Source: Sediminispirochaeta bajacaliforniensis DSM 16054
Lineage (GTDB): Bacteria; Spirochaetota; Spirochaetia; DSM-16054; Sediminispirochaetaceae
Length of the DNA stretch: 64,000 nt
Direction of reading: 5' to 3'
Assembly: GCF_000378205.1 (NCBI RefSeq)
Contig: NZ_KB899422.1
Location: forward strand, 1-64,000
Both the position numbers and the translations under genes were made by a program. Shown here piece after piece: positions 16,456 to 26,239 of the stretch. The notes below the pieces were generated by a model. The model did no database searches, was not told the DNA's origin, and was given only the letters and a program-made list of their open reading frames with translations. Position 1 is the stretch's first letter, and every line of letters begins with the position of its first letter.

Positions 16456-18051
16456 TTATTTAGTCAACCACGCATTCCAGTAAAATCGTCTCCATGGAGC
16501 AGAAACAGGAATTCCCTTAACATGCTTGTCGTAAACAATGGCAGTATTGAAATCACCAATTTTTACAACTGGAAGTTCCTCCCAAATAAGGTTACAGAAT
16601 GCATGCCATGCCTCGACCCTTTTCTCCTGATTTGCCTCTGTCATCAGATTTTTTAGTAGGGAATTCTTGGTATCGGTATTCCACCAACCTGGCCAGCTAT
16701 TTCCTACAAATGCTATAAGGGCAGGATCGGGCTTTATTGTATAGCCGTTGCACCACATGTTGTATGCGGTAGGGTCCGTTCTAACTTGTGTCAAGGTCGC
16801 CCAGTCGACAATTCTAAGATCAATATTCATACCGGCATGCTTCAGCTGTTCGGCGACAACCATTGCTGCATTCTTGTCGGAATCGGTAGAATTATTTCCA
16901 TAGAATACGATTGGTTCGCCTTTATATCCTGCCGCATTAAGATATTGCTCAACCTTCTGCAAATCCTGCTTATTGTACACATCGGATCCTATATTGTTTT
17001 CCCATATGGTGCCCTCAGGACCCCAACCAGGATTACAATCATAAAATTCTTCCTTGCCACCGCAAGCGGCATACATGACCTGATTCATGTCTAAAGCCGA
17101 TAACACAGCCCTTCTCATATTGATGTTGGCCATGATTCCCTGCTTGAGGTTAAATGTAATAGACATACTGGCCCTCTCGCCAGTAGGCTCAATTACGAGA
17201 TTATCGTATCCCTTGAACTGATCCAACTGTGTAGCACTGTAGACGCCGACTTCACAATCGCCACTAGTTAATGCCTGGATCTGGGTCATCGCATCCTTTA
17301 CGACTACCCAGTACATGGAATCAAGATACTGTTTCTTGGCACCGCCATAGCCTTTCGGCTCTCCATCAAGACCACAGTAATCTTCGAATCTTTCAAGTTT
17401 GATATACCTATCCGGACTCCATTCTGCCAGCTTATAAGGACCTGTCCCAATATATTTCTTGACCGAGGAATTACCCGCTTCGTCCAAAATATACTTCGGC
17501 ATCACATACGGTCCTTGATCTTGAAAAGCCAATGCAGTCAGGGCCGTAGGAGAGGGCTGAGATAAGGTCATTTTGATAGTATATTCGTCTACCACCTCAA
17601 GACCTTTCAAATTTTGGAAAGCCAGCTTTGCAAACGACGATTTACTTAACCAACGTTTTAAGGATGCATTCACATCTTCAGCTTTCATCTCCGTGCCGTC
17701 CTGGAAAAGGACACCTTGGCGTACGTGGAGAATCAAAGTCGTCTGTCCATCCTGGTATTCCCAGGAGCAGAGGTTCGGAATTGGTTGGCTTTTTTCGTCT
17801 AAAGCAAGAACGGTCTCAAAAATATGATAACCAAGCTGCCAGACAGGATCTGAGCCAGTCCAATGCACATCAAGAGTATTCATCGGCTGCCATACGAGCC
17901 TTAGACTTCCTCCTGCCATCGGCACAGAAGTTTCAACAGTGACATCATTGTCGGCAGAGGGACTTTCATTTTGTCCATTTGCAAATAAAGAACTGATACT
18001 TACCCCAAATATGCCAATTACCATGAGCAAAACTAAAAGAGCTTTCTTCAT
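16456..18051 (-). CDS. ABC importer substrate-binding protein, SBP family 5 (DppA class)
   Basis: The start is the ATG at 18051 with AAGGAG eight bases upstream; a GTG two codons earlier is less likely. The 531-residue protein has a signal peptide ending near LFANG without a lipobox Cys, then a family 5 extracellular binding protein body (GGSLRLVWQPM, VRQGVLFQDGTEMKAEDV, IGTGPYKLAEW). Family 5 proteins bind peptides, nickel, opines or sugars. It is the first gene of the importer operon and diverges from the second esterase gene. No ligand can be read from the sequence. Confidence 0.92.
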   Translation of the reverse strand: MKKALLVLLMVIGIFGVSISSLFANGQNESPSADNDVTVETSVPMAGGSLRLVWQPMNTLDVHWTGSDPVWQLGYHIFETVLALDEKSQPIPNLCSWEYQDGQTTLILHVRQGVLFQDGTEMKAEDVNASLKRWLSKSSFAKLAFQNLKGLEVVDEYTIKMTLSQPSPTALTALAFQDQGPYVMPKYILDEAGNSSVKKYIGTGPYKLAEWSPDRYIKLERFEDYCGLDGEPKGYGGAKKQYLDSMYWVVVKDAMTQIQALTSGDCEVGVYSATQLDQFKGYDNLVIEPTGERASMSITFNLKQGIMANINMRRAVLSALDMNQVMYAACGGKEEFYDCNPGWGPEGTIWENNIGSDVYNKQDLQKVEQYLNAAGYKGEPIVFYGNNSTDSDKNAAMVVAEQLKHAGMNIDLRIVDWATLTQVRTDPTAYNMWCNGYTIKPDPALIAFVGNSWPGWWNTDTKNSLLKNLMTEANQEKRVEAWHAFCNLIWEELPVVKIGDFNTAIVYDKHVKGIPVSAPWRRFYWNAWLTK

Positions 18052-18526
18052 ACGCACTTCTCCTTGTGAAATATTGAATCATTCTATGGTCACTTTTTCA
18101 TGTAGTCAAGTTTTTTCATGAAAATTTTCTTTTTATAATGAAAATATTATTATAAATGCTTATATTATAATGATATAAAATAAGAACACTATAGCATATA
18201 AAGACAATTTTTATAAAATATTACCAAATATAAATGTTGAAATGTGTATTTTTACGCCTATATACCATTGTAACAGCCTTATTGGCATAACACTTTTTAT
18301 CGTGCTAAAAGTATTTTAGTAAAAACTTGACAGCTAAAAAAACAGATCTATCATATATATTGAAGAGATTGGTATGGTTAGTCGTATTTTCATTTAGCAG
18401 AATACAGAATATACCGTTCCTTTCTTGTTAGATGCATAACATCATAATGTTGCCATCCATCCTGTCAGACATTTTACCAGGCGTACAGGAAATCCTTTAA
18501 GCAATTATGAGGAGGCCGGGTTAGTA
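18052..18526. promoter_or_regulatory. AT-rich divergent control region with plus-strand promoter
   Basis: This 475-base gap separates the importer operon from esterase 2. On the plus strand a good promoter is visible: TTGACA at 18327-18332, 16 bases, TATCAT at 18349-18354. It leaves a leader of roughly 165 bases. Just upstream is the perfect palindrome CTAAAA-GTA-TTTTAG (18305-18319). On the importer side lies the palindrome TTTTCATGAAAA (18113-18124) and many -10-like AT stretches, but no clear single promoter. LacI-type regulators encoded on both sides are candidates to bind here. No gene was found in the gap. Confidence 0.5.
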
Positions 18527-19324
18527 ATGCTGGAAGTCTATAATACACAGGCTGTTTCTCTTAACAATGTAATGACCTTTCGTGTGATGACTCCGAAAAA
18601 TTATGAAACTTGTAATAATCAATATCCAGTGCTTTATGCCCATGATGGCCAGAATATTTTCCAGGATGAAACCTCCGTAGATGGTTATAGCTGGAAATTC
18701 GAGGAATATTGCAAAACAAATGAGAAGTTTCTTCCGAAGGTGATTATTGTTGCTATTGATTCTCCCCAAACTAATAACAAACGAACGACTTTATATACGC
18801 CATTCTCTAAACATTTCGAGGTAAAAAAAGGCAGCACCTTTCCTTCTGATGTTCACGGAAGAGGAAAGGAATATCTTGATTGGATTGTAAATGATTTGAA
18901 GCCCTGGATCGATAATCGCTATCGGACCATCCCTGAAGCTAAATATACAGGTATTTGTGGCAACAGCACTGGTTCAGTCATAAGTCTCTACGCTTTATTA
19001 AAATATCCATTTGTTTTTAGTCGAATGATTTCAATAAGTGGGGCTTTTTACTATTGGTATGATCTTCTAAAGCCTTGCTTTGAAACTGTCGTGTCCGAGA
19101 TTGAGTATATTTATCTGGATGTTGGGACAAAAGATCAGGGACGTATCACTAAACCAAAAGAATTTGTGGAAGGAAATACTATGATAACTCAAGAACTTTC
19201 AAAACTCGGGTATACTGATAGTCAGATTGCCTATCATGTTTTCCCCGAAGACAAGCACACTAACTATTACTTTGGGAGAAGATTTCCCGATGCCTTGAGA
19301 TGGATATTTCAGGATTGTAATTAA
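18527..19324 (+). CDS. Alpha/beta-hydrolase esterase (2), paralogue of the cit-operon esterase
   Basis: A 265-residue PF00756-type esterase, cytosolic. The nucleophile elbow is GNSTGS (Ser147), a slightly altered form of GYSTGG in its paralogue at 8774-9580. The two share long stretches, among them LDVGTKDQGRIT-like and RRFPDALRWIFQD, so they arose by duplication. GGAGG lies 11 bases before the ATG. It is followed after 47 bases by a LacI-type gene. Its divergence from the importer operon suggests a related substrate; expression under a separate regulator may give different timing. Confidence 0.85.
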   Translation: MLEVYNTQAVSLNNVMTFRVMTPKNYETCNNQYPVLYAHDGQNIFQDETSVDGYSWKFEEYCKTNEKFLPKVIIVAIDSPQTNNKRTTLYTPFSKHFEVKKGSTFPSDVHGRGKEYLDWIVNDLKPWIDNRYRTIPEAKYTGICGNSTGSVISLYALLKYPFVFSRMISISGAFYYWYDLLKPCFETVVSEIEYIYLDVGTKDQGRITKPKEFVEGNTMITQELSKLGYTDSQIAYHVFPEDKHTNYYFGRRFPDALRWIFQDCN

Positions 19325-19371
19325 TGATAATGTTTCAAAAAATGCATAAATATTGGAGATAAACACCAAAA

Positions 19372-20379
19372 ATGGGCGTAACGATAAAAGACGTAGCGAA
19401 AAGAAGCGGATTGTCAATTACTACAGTGTCTCTAGTTCTAAACAATAAAGCTAAGGAGAATCGTATTTCGGAAAAAACAACTCGCTTGATTACAGACGTG
19501 GCTGCAGAACTGAATTATTCTGGTTCAAACTCAAGGAAGGCAACTTATTTAGAAAAACCTACAAAATATTATACGATTGGTTTTGTAGTTTCTTCATATA
19601 CTTCTCTTTATACACCAGGGATATATCCCAGGATCGAAACCTGCTGCAGGAAAATTGGTTATTTTTCTCTCTTTGCCTCAATTTATACTTGTTTAGAAAA
19701 CGAAGCTGAATATATAAAACGTTTTACCAAATATCACATAGACGGCATTGTGTTTGATCCTTCACTACTTTCCAAGGATACATCTAAACGTTTCATACAA
19801 CTTGTAGCTGATGTGAAGATACCTGTGGTTCCTCTTGGACTCGTCAATGATTCGTTCCTGCCTAATTCCATTCAACCTGATCTGAGAAAGGCCGGCTATA
19901 TGGCAACGGACTATTTAATCAGCAAGGGATTTACTAACATCTCATGTATTGTTGGGCCAACCAAGGATACCGAAAACAACACTTTATTTTCGGCAGGATA
20001 TATCGACGCGCTTGAAAAAGCAAAAATGACAAATTCCATTAACATTATTCAATTCTCACCTATTAACAATGTTATTTCACCGGAATTTTTTGAATCAATA
20101 TCATCTCTTCCGGCTTTCATTATTTCCTCTGAATGGCTTTTGAAAGAACTTTCTTTTTATGCGAACAAGGCGAATCAAAAAATTTCTGAGAACATCGTGT
20201 ATATAGCTAATTTCAGACCTCTTAACTATGAGCAAAACAGTTTACCGGGATTCCCCGTGTATCTAAACATGGAGAGGGTGCTCAGAAAAGCTACAAACCG
20301 CATAGACGAAAAAGATAAAAAGGAGAAGGCCTTAGTTCCTGAGTTTATATCACCTACACATGGTTTCCCTGATGCATAG
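19372..20379 (+). CDS. LacI-family transcriptional regulator (2)
   Basis: The 335-residue regulator starts directly in the DNA-binding domain: VTIKDVAKRSGLSITTVSLVLNN, followed by a sugar-binding-like effector domain with HIDGIVFDP in the place where family members contact ligand-domain strands. The C-terminal third (YEQNSLPGFPVYLN onwards) matches the family less well, and the protein ends with a basic segment. It is probably co-transcribed with esterase 2 and may regulate it and the divergent importer. No terminator was found after it. Confidence 0.88.
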   Translation: MGVTIKDVAKRSGLSITTVSLVLNNKAKENRISEKTTRLITDVAAELNYSGSNSRKATYLEKPTKYYTIGFVVSSYTSLYTPGIYPRIETCCRKIGYFSLFASIYTCLENEAEYIKRFTKYHIDGIVFDPSLLSKDTSKRFIQLVADVKIPVVPLGLVNDSFLPNSIQPDLRKAGYMATDYLISKGFTNISCIVGPTKDTENNTLFSAGYIDALEKAKMTNSINIIQFSPINNVISPEFFESISSLPAFIISSEWLLKELSFYANKANQKISENIVYIANFRPLNYEQNSLPGFPVYLNMERVLRKATNRIDEKDKKEKALVPEFISPTHGFPDA

Positions 20380-20530
20380 CACTTGAATTTCCATAGTAAA
20401 GATTTCATCATGCTTTTGGTTGCAGTATTCATGCACTCCAATAAATCCGATACGACTTCTATATTACACCTATTGTGCACCTTATGCCCCTGGAATATAA
20501 TAATTGTATCTTTTTAAAAAGGTCGTATAG

Positions 20531-21292
20531 ATGTCACAAAACAAGACGCTTAATCCCGACCTTATAAAACTATTAAAAGAGTCGGGAAATATTCTGGTGG
20601 TCACCGGAGCAGGTATCAGTACAAGCGCCGGTATTATTGACTTCCGAAGTCCCGGAGGGCTCTATTCTGTTGCAGTAGAAAGATATAACCTTCCTTATCC
20701 CGAGGCTATATTCGATATAGCATATTTCCATAAGAATCCTGCCCCCTTTTTTCGGCTTTCCGCCGAGCTTTTACTTGCAGATATTGAACCGACCCCGTGC
20801 CATCATTTTCTGGTGGAATTGGAGGCGAAGGGTAAGATTGGCATATTGGTAACGCAGAATATTGATATGCTCCATGAAAAGGCTGGTTCAAAGCATGTCA
20901 TTGAATGCCATGGATCGTATCGCACAGGGCGTTGTCTTTCCTGCGGAAAGCGATTTGAATATAAAGATTTCTCAGGTCCGCTTCTGAAAGGTAAAATCCC
21001 ACATTGTCAGTGCGGAGGGATTATCAAACCCGATGTGGTGTTTTTCGGAGAAAGTCTGCCTGAATCCTTTATGAGCCTCTTTTATCGTCGCCCCAAAGTG
21101 GATCTTTTACTGGTTTTGGGCACATCACTTACGGTACAACCCGTTTCAAGTTTTGCCCTGGATTATGCGCCGCGAATTCCTTCTATTTTGGTAAATCGTG
21201 ACCCCACCCCCTACGACGGCCGATTCAGCTACGTTCATCATGGCGAGCTGGACGACTTCGCGCAGCAGGCATGGGACAATGTGCTAAGGTAA
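20531..21292 (+). CDS. Sir2-family NAD-dependent protein deacylase
   Basis: The 253-residue sirtuin has the NAD motif VVTGAGISTSAGIIDFRS, the TQNIDMLHEKAGS segment, the catalytic His in ECHGS, and a zinc site formed by CLSCG and later CQCGG. The family removes acetyl or other acyl groups from lysines, often on acetyl-CoA synthetase. AAGG lies about eight bases before the ATG. A TATAAT at 20496-20501 with a weak TTGTGC 17 bases upstream may be its promoter. It appears monocistronic and is followed by a hairpin. Confidence 0.93.
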   Translation: MSQNKTLNPDLIKLLKESGNILVVTGAGISTSAGIIDFRSPGGLYSVAVERYNLPYPEAIFDIAYFHKNPAPFFRLSAELLLADIEPTPCHHFLVELEAKGKIGILVTQNIDMLHEKAGSKHVIECHGSYRTGRCLSCGKRFEYKDFSGPLLKGKIPHCQCGGIIKPDVVFFGESLPESFMSLFYRRPKVDLLLVLGTSLTVQPVSSFALDYAPRIPSILVNRDPTPYDGRFSYVHHGELDDFAQQAWDNVLR

Positions 21293-21301
21293 CGGTACAG
21301 A

Positions 21302-21325
21302 CCCCAGCCGCAAAACAAGCTGGGG
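21302..21325. terminator. Hairpin between convergent sirtuin and LuxR-type genes
   Basis: CCCCAGC (21302-21308) and GCTGGGG (21319-21325) form a 7-base GC-rich stem with a ten-base loop in the gap between two convergent genes. It could end transcription from both sides, although neither side is followed by a clear run of T. Confidence 0.5.
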
Positions 21326-21346
21326 CAAACCTTTGAAGGGAGACGA

Positions 21347-22657
21347 CTACAGTTCGGCCCTCCTCTCATGTTCGGGATCGTATCCCTTTGTACGTGTCAG
21401 CAATTCGGCCATAAGCTCGTTTCTGTTGCTGACACCGAATTTCTTATAAATTCCGCTGAGGTGTTTTTTTATCGTAATTTCTGCCAAATTCAATTTGGAA
21501 CTGATTGCCCGGGTTGGAAACCCCTCGACAAGGTAATCAAGGATTTCTTTTTGCCTATCGTTTAGTTTTGCCATTTCCTCAAAGGTGCTCTGCTCGTCGA
21601 AATTCGCATCATTGTCCACACGAACGACACCGAGATAACCGAGGTTTCTTGTCGCCAATCTGATCGGAACAACGGCGAAATCCAGGAGGCGACGCTCTCC
21701 CCCCTTTACGAAAAATCGGCCGCTCGCTTGAACAAATTCGGCATTAGTCTGCTTAAACTTCGCTTGTATATGCCGAAAGAGTTCTTCCATGGGCTTTTTG
21801 TTTATCTCCAGGGTCACATGAAGAATGTTTTTTCCAACATAACAAGAGGCTTTTCTACCGGTAATATCTTCGATACTCGCCGACAAGAAGCGTATAATTC
21901 CCGCTTCATCAATGATCCATGCACATTCCTGAAAAAGTGAAGGCGTGGCAACATTATCGATATGCTCTTTTTCGGCAAGTGTTTTCTCAGAATGCTCCAA
22001 GAGGTCTATGAGATATGTCTCTGCATAGAACTGTTCCGAAGCCAACAATTCGATCATACCGCTTTTGGCCTTTTCAATTTCTTCGTTCCATTTCTTGCAA
22101 ATAGCAATAAAGGGATCGGTTTCATTGGAGAAGAAGACCCTCCGATGATGTTGTATGAGCCGTTTCCGTTTTATCTCGTTACCACAGAATTCAAAGAAGA
22201 TGGTTCGAAAGGCAACGGTCGCAAGCTCTTCGGATTGTGCATCAAGGGTAAGGATAAAATCCTCTATCTCGGTTTCACTCCCAAGTGTCAGGATGGGGAA
22301 ATTCAAATCGATACAGCTATACATCATCTGCGATGGATGATTTTGCAGGCTCTCGCTTAAGGACGATAGGAAGGATTCTCTATCGAAGAGATAATTTTCA
22401 TCGAGAAACTCTTCCTGGGGCACCATTCTAGCTACTATATGTTGTTTCTTTTCATGAAAATTCCAAAATGAAAGAATGCTCTGCATAACATTACAGGCCT
22501 TCTCTGGACCGTAGTAGATAATTTTCGCATCTTTTTGGAAAATGGCCTCGTAAAAGAGCTGCTCCAGAAATCGAAGATATTCCTGTTGATTTCTGTAAAT
22601 AAAAAGATCTTGCTGGCCATCTATACTATGAGCCGTGTACATTCGATTAATTGACAT
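21347..22657 (-). CDS. LuxR-type regulator with MEDS-like and PAS sensor domains
   Basis: A 436-residue cytosolic regulator. Residues 1-200 resemble the MEDS sensory domain of DcmR-like proteins (AKIIYYGPEKACNVMQSIL). Residues about 240-350 form a PAS domain (CAWIIDEAGIIRFLSASIEDITG). The C-terminus is a LuxR/GerE helix-turn-helix: LNDRQKEILDYLVEGFPTRA, then ITIKKHLSGIYKKFGVSNR. It diverges from the kinase genes at 22830 onward, with a 172-base AT-rich gap between, and is the only protein in the signalling block with a DNA-binding output. The MEDS assignment is tentative. Confidence 0.8.
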   Translation of the reverse strand: MSINRMYTAHSIDGQQDLFIYRNQQEYLRFLEQLFYEAIFQKDAKIIYYGPEKACNVMQSILSFWNFHEKKQHIVARMVPQEEFLDENYLFDRESFLSSLSESLQNHPSQMMYSCIDLNFPILTLGSETEIEDFILTLDAQSEELATVAFRTIFFEFCGNEIKRKRLIQHHRRVFFSNETDPFIAICKKWNEEIEKAKSGMIELLASEQFYAETYLIDLLEHSEKTLAEKEHIDNVATPSLFQECAWIIDEAGIIRFLSASIEDITGRKASCYVGKNILHVTLEINKKPMEELFRHIQAKFKQTNAEFVQASGRFFVKGGERRLLDFAVVPIRLATRNLGYLGVVRVDNDANFDEQSTFEEMAKLNDRQKEILDYLVEGFPTRAISSKLNLAEITIKKHLSGIYKKFGVSNRNELMAELLTRTKGYDPEHERRAEL

Positions 22658-22829
22658 AGTTAAATTCTCATATTTTTTTCAACAAAAAGTAACTATACAA
22701 TAGTATACATTTTCAAGATTTCTTCTCAAAAGTTGATGCTTTACTCTCATTTTTATACCCCTGTATCTTTCATTATACGTCATTATTATTTAGAGTTAAA
22801 TAAAGAAATTGTTTTATTTGGAGATATTA

Positions 22830-24353
22830 ATGCATAGATTGAGAAAGTGCAATTCTTTTTCTCAATCGGACGACAAGGCCTTATTGCTTGAGCTTCTATT
22901 GTCGCATTATCCGAACGGTAGTATGGGTTTGTTCGATAGCTCCTTACGATACTGCATTGCCGGCGGATCGCCTGTTGCCACGAATGTGAATTCGATTGAG
23001 GATTTCATAGGAAAAACGGTAAGCGAAATTTTCGATATCGACCTGATGAGAAAAATAGAACCGCCATTCAAGGCCGTTTTCGATGATCAGCCTTCGCGTC
23101 TACAAGTCAGCCACCAAGAACATACCTACGAAATCCGCATTGAACCGATAAAGATTGATGAAACCATACCGTTTGGGATCGTGCTCTTTCAAGATATCAC
23201 AGAAAGGGAAGCCGAACTTGAAAAGAAAGAGAAGGCCCTGCTTTCTTTGAGAAAGCTTCTTGAATCTTCGTATAATACAATCAACGATATCATGTTGGTA
23301 ATGGACAAGGATCATCAAATTATCTTTTCAAACTTGGCACTCGACCATTTGCCAAATGGAATCGAGTCGACCTGCCATGCGGCTCTCTTTGGCAATGAGA
23401 CGGCGTGTGCGGATTGTGATATCCATGAAATTTTCAAGGATGGAAAGGAGCTTCGTAAAATACGAAACAATACCGATCAAGGGAAAATAGAAGAGATAAC
23501 TGCTTTTCCTGTTTTTGATGATCACAATAATGTCCAATATATTGTTGAACATATAAAAGATGTCACAAAGGAAAAGCAGTTAGAGACCATCAGAAAAAAT
23601 TTTGAGCTGGAGTTGGAGAGAGCGGTAACGGAAAGGACCAGGCTCCTGGATGAAGCAAATAGGGAACTGCGTGCTTTCGGTTATACGGTTTCGCACGATT
23701 TGAAAGCGCCTCTTCGCCATATTGCAGGTTTTTCCAATGCGCTTGAAGAGGATTATGGAGATTACCTTCCTCCAAAGGGGAAGCAGTACCTCAACAAAAT
23801 AAAGGCAAGTGTGGCCAGAATGCAGACTATTATTGACGAGTTGAGTGTTCTATCTCGTATTTCCGACCAAAATCTTAGGATCGCCTCTGTTTCGATGAAT
23901 ACACTTATCCGATCGGTCGCTGCAGAGGAACAAGAGATGGCACATGCCGAAGTGGAAATAAATATAGATGTCGAAGAGAGCAATACGCTACGGCTTGATG
24001 AAGAGATGTTCAGAATTGCGCTTAAAAATCTGATCTCCAACGCCATCAAATATACAAGTAAAACACAAAATCCGAAAATCATGATAACGGGACAGCAAAA
24101 CGAAAACTCCTACCTTTTAAAGATTACGGATAATGGTATCGGTTTTGATATGGATAAAAGCGATCGCCTTTTTCAACCATTCACTCGTTTACATAACGAT
24201 AGCGATTATCCCGGCACGGGTATTGGGCTTGCCACCGTACGAAGGATACTATTACGACACAATGGCATTATCTGGGCCAATTCACATCCCGGTGAAGGCA
24301 GTACCTTCTTTCTTTCCATTCCTCTCCAAAAAAATGAAAGGGATATGGTATGA
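22830..24353 (+). CDS. PAS-domain sensor histidine kinase
   Basis: The start is set at the ATG at 22830 with GGAG upstream; a TTG seven codons earlier is weaker. The 507-residue kinase has no membrane segment. PAS-like domains cover about residues 20-130 and 150-255, followed by a HisKA domain with phospho-acceptor His289 (VSHDLKAPLRHIAGFSN, the type found in phytochrome-like kinases) and a HATPase domain with N, G1 and G2 boxes (LISNAIKYTS, DNGIGFDM, GTGIGLATV). Two Cys pairs in the second PAS (ETACADCDIHE) may hold a metal or act in redox sensing. Its TGA overlaps the next start in ATGA. Confidence 0.9.
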   Translation: MHRLRKCNSFSQSDDKALLLELLLSHYPNGSMGLFDSSLRYCIAGGSPVATNVNSIEDFIGKTVSEIFDIDLMRKIEPPFKAVFDDQPSRLQVSHQEHTYEIRIEPIKIDETIPFGIVLFQDITEREAELEKKEKALLSLRKLLESSYNTINDIMLVMDKDHQIIFSNLALDHLPNGIESTCHAALFGNETACADCDIHEIFKDGKELRKIRNNTDQGKIEEITAFPVFDDHNNVQYIVEHIKDVTKEKQLETIRKNFELELERAVTERTRLLDEANRELRAFGYTVSHDLKAPLRHIAGFSNALEEDYGDYLPPKGKQYLNKIKASVARMQTIIDELSVLSRISDQNLRIASVSMNTLIRSVAAEEQEMAHAEVEINIDVEESNTLRLDEEMFRIALKNLISNAIKYTSKTQNPKIMITGQQNENSYLLKITDNGIGFDMDKSDRLFQPFTRLHNDSDYPGTGIGLATVRRILLRHNGIIWANSHPGEGSTFFLSIPLQKNERDMV

Positions 24354-26230
24354 ACGAATTGCTTCGTGTGTTGCTGGTAGAAGATTCCGATGAAGACGCA
24401 GAACTTTTTCAGAGGGTCTTACAGCGGGAAGAATTTGAGCTGGAAATTACTCGAGCCGTGAGTGCAAAAGAGTTTTCAGCTTTCATCGATCAAAAAAAAT
24501 ATGACATTGTTGTCAGTGATTTTCAGCTGATCGATACCAACGGATTTGAAATTCTTGAAATTTTCAACACACGACACCTCGATATCCCTTTTATCACGGT
24601 CTCTGGAAGAGTAGGAGAAGAAAATGCCGTACGGTTGATGAGAAAAGGAGCCAGGGATTACGTCATGAAGGATCAGCTTTCCCGTCTGGCTCCCGTTATA
24701 CGGAGGGAACTGGAAGAATACAGGGCCAGGCGGGAAAACGAGTATTTCGAACGAAAATTACAGGAGAGTGAGGCAAAATTCAGTCAGGTTTTCCGCTTTA
24801 GTCCCGACCCCGTGGTGATTACCGACGACAAACTTATTATCCGCGAAATAAACTACTCATATCTGGCTATGTTCGGCCTGATGATTGATGAAGCGGTAGG
24901 ACAGAAAATCGATACACTGGCGATGTGGGAGAAACATGAGAATTTTATTCAATATTTGCTGAAGATGCGTTTGGGAGCGCATAGCCCTTCTACGGAATGC
25001 AGCATGACAGATGCCGAAGGGAAAGAGCGTACCATCCATTGGAGCCTGAAATCCATACAAGTAAATGATGAAGAGTTGCTTCTCTGGAATGGCCGAGATC
25101 TTACCGAATTGAAGCAACTTGAGGGGAAGCTACAGCAAACCGAACGGATTCATGCCATCGGTACCCTTGCCGGAGGTATAGCGCATGATTTTAACAATAT
25201 CCTTGCGGTAATCTATGGCTATGCCGAAATGGGACTGAGCAATAGTGAGGGCAAACCCCGTTTCCATCGCTATTTTTCTGAAATTATCCGTTCCTCCGAC
25301 CGTGCAAAGGAGCTGATTAAGCAGATTCTTACCTTTAGCCGCATGGAAGAAGGTAAGAGAGATATAATTGATCCGGCCCCGATCGTTAAAGAAGCATTAA
25401 AGATGATCAGAGCGACCATACCGTCGACCGTCGAACTGAAGGCTCACATCGAGTCCGGACATCATATTTTTGCCAACATATCTCATATTCACCAGATCAT
25501 TCTCAATCTTTGTACCAATGCGTCATATGCAATGAAAAAGAAACCTGGCACCCTTCGGGTCAGTCTCGACAGCATAGAGAGTTTCTGTAGGTTGCAGGTG
25601 CAAGATACGGGGGTCGGTATCACTCCAGAAACGATGAAAAGGATCTTTCTGCCCTACTTTACGACAAAAGATGTAAACGAGGGAACAGGCTTGGGCCTAT
25701 CGGTCGTTCACGGTATCGTAGAAAAGTATAAGGGGAGTATCGATGTCGCCAGTAAACCCGGTGAGGGGACATGTTTCACTATTCTTCTTCCCCTATCGCA
25801 CGGCGATGATGAGAACAATATCACCGATGAGGAGCCTAATAACACCTTAAGTAATATCCGAACGGATCAGAAAATTTTGATAATTGATGATGAACCCTCC
25901 ATCGTCAATTATCTGCAGGAATTACTTTCAAGTTCGGGAATCTCTGTCGATTCAGAAACAAAATCTACCGAGGCCCTAAAGCGATTCTTATCTGTACCGC
26001 CGCAAACCTATGCAACAGTCATTACCGACCAGTCGATGCCGACAATGACGGGGACAGAACTCGCCTATCGCTTACGTAAATACGATCCCGCCATATCATT
26101 TATCTTTATCACCGGAAACGAAGAAAGCATTCCTGAGTCGGTTATCCGTGATCTTGGGCAAGGTATTATTTTATCTAAACCCGTCTCTTCGGGAGATCTT
26201 CTGCAGACCCTGAGAGGATTTATGTCATAG
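24350..26230 (+). CDS. Hybrid histidine kinase, REC-PAS-HisKA-HATPase-REC
   Basis: A 626-residue soluble protein. The N-terminal receiver (phospho-Asp in IVVSDFQL) is followed by PAS (about 140-250), HisKA with His279 in GGIAHDFNNILAVIYGYAEM, HATPase (LCTNASYAMKKK, DTGVGI, GTGLGLSVV), and a second receiver with the acceptor Asp in VITDQSMPTMTG and the conserved Lys in ILSKPV. The receiver at the front suggests it takes phosphate from the upstream kinase, to which it is translationally coupled by four bases, and can pass it on by its own kinase core. No DNA-binding domain. Confidence 0.92.
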   Translation: MNELLRVLLVEDSDEDAELFQRVLQREEFELEITRAVSAKEFSAFIDQKKYDIVVSDFQLIDTNGFEILEIFNTRHLDIPFITVSGRVGEENAVRLMRKGARDYVMKDQLSRLAPVIRRELEEYRARRENEYFERKLQESEAKFSQVFRFSPDPVVITDDKLIIREINYSYLAMFGLMIDEAVGQKIDTLAMWEKHENFIQYLLKMRLGAHSPSTECSMTDAEGKERTIHWSLKSIQVNDEELLLWNGRDLTELKQLEGKLQQTERIHAIGTLAGGIAHDFNNILAVIYGYAEMGLSNSEGKPRFHRYFSEIIRSSDRAKELIKQILTFSRMEEGKRDIIDPAPIVKEALKMIRATIPSTVELKAHIESGHHIFANISHIHQIILNLCTNASYAMKKKPGTLRVSLDSIESFCRLQVQDTGVGITPETMKRIFLPYFTTKDVNEGTGLGLSVVHGIVEKYKGSIDVASKPGEGTCFTILLPLSHGDDENNITDEEPNNTLSNIRTDQKILIIDDEPSIVNYLQELLSSSGISVDSETKSTEALKRFLSVPPQTYATVITDQSMPTMTGTELAYRLRKYDPAISFIFITGNEESIPESVIRDLGQGIILSKPVSSGDLLQTLRGFMS

Positions 26231-26239
26231 GAGGAAAAG

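Noticed and set aside
18447-18500. A 17-codon leader peptide frame upstream of esterase 2
   Set aside because: There is no Shine-Dalgarno sequence, no run of regulatory codons and no terminator/antiterminator pair, so it is most likely a chance frame in the long leader.
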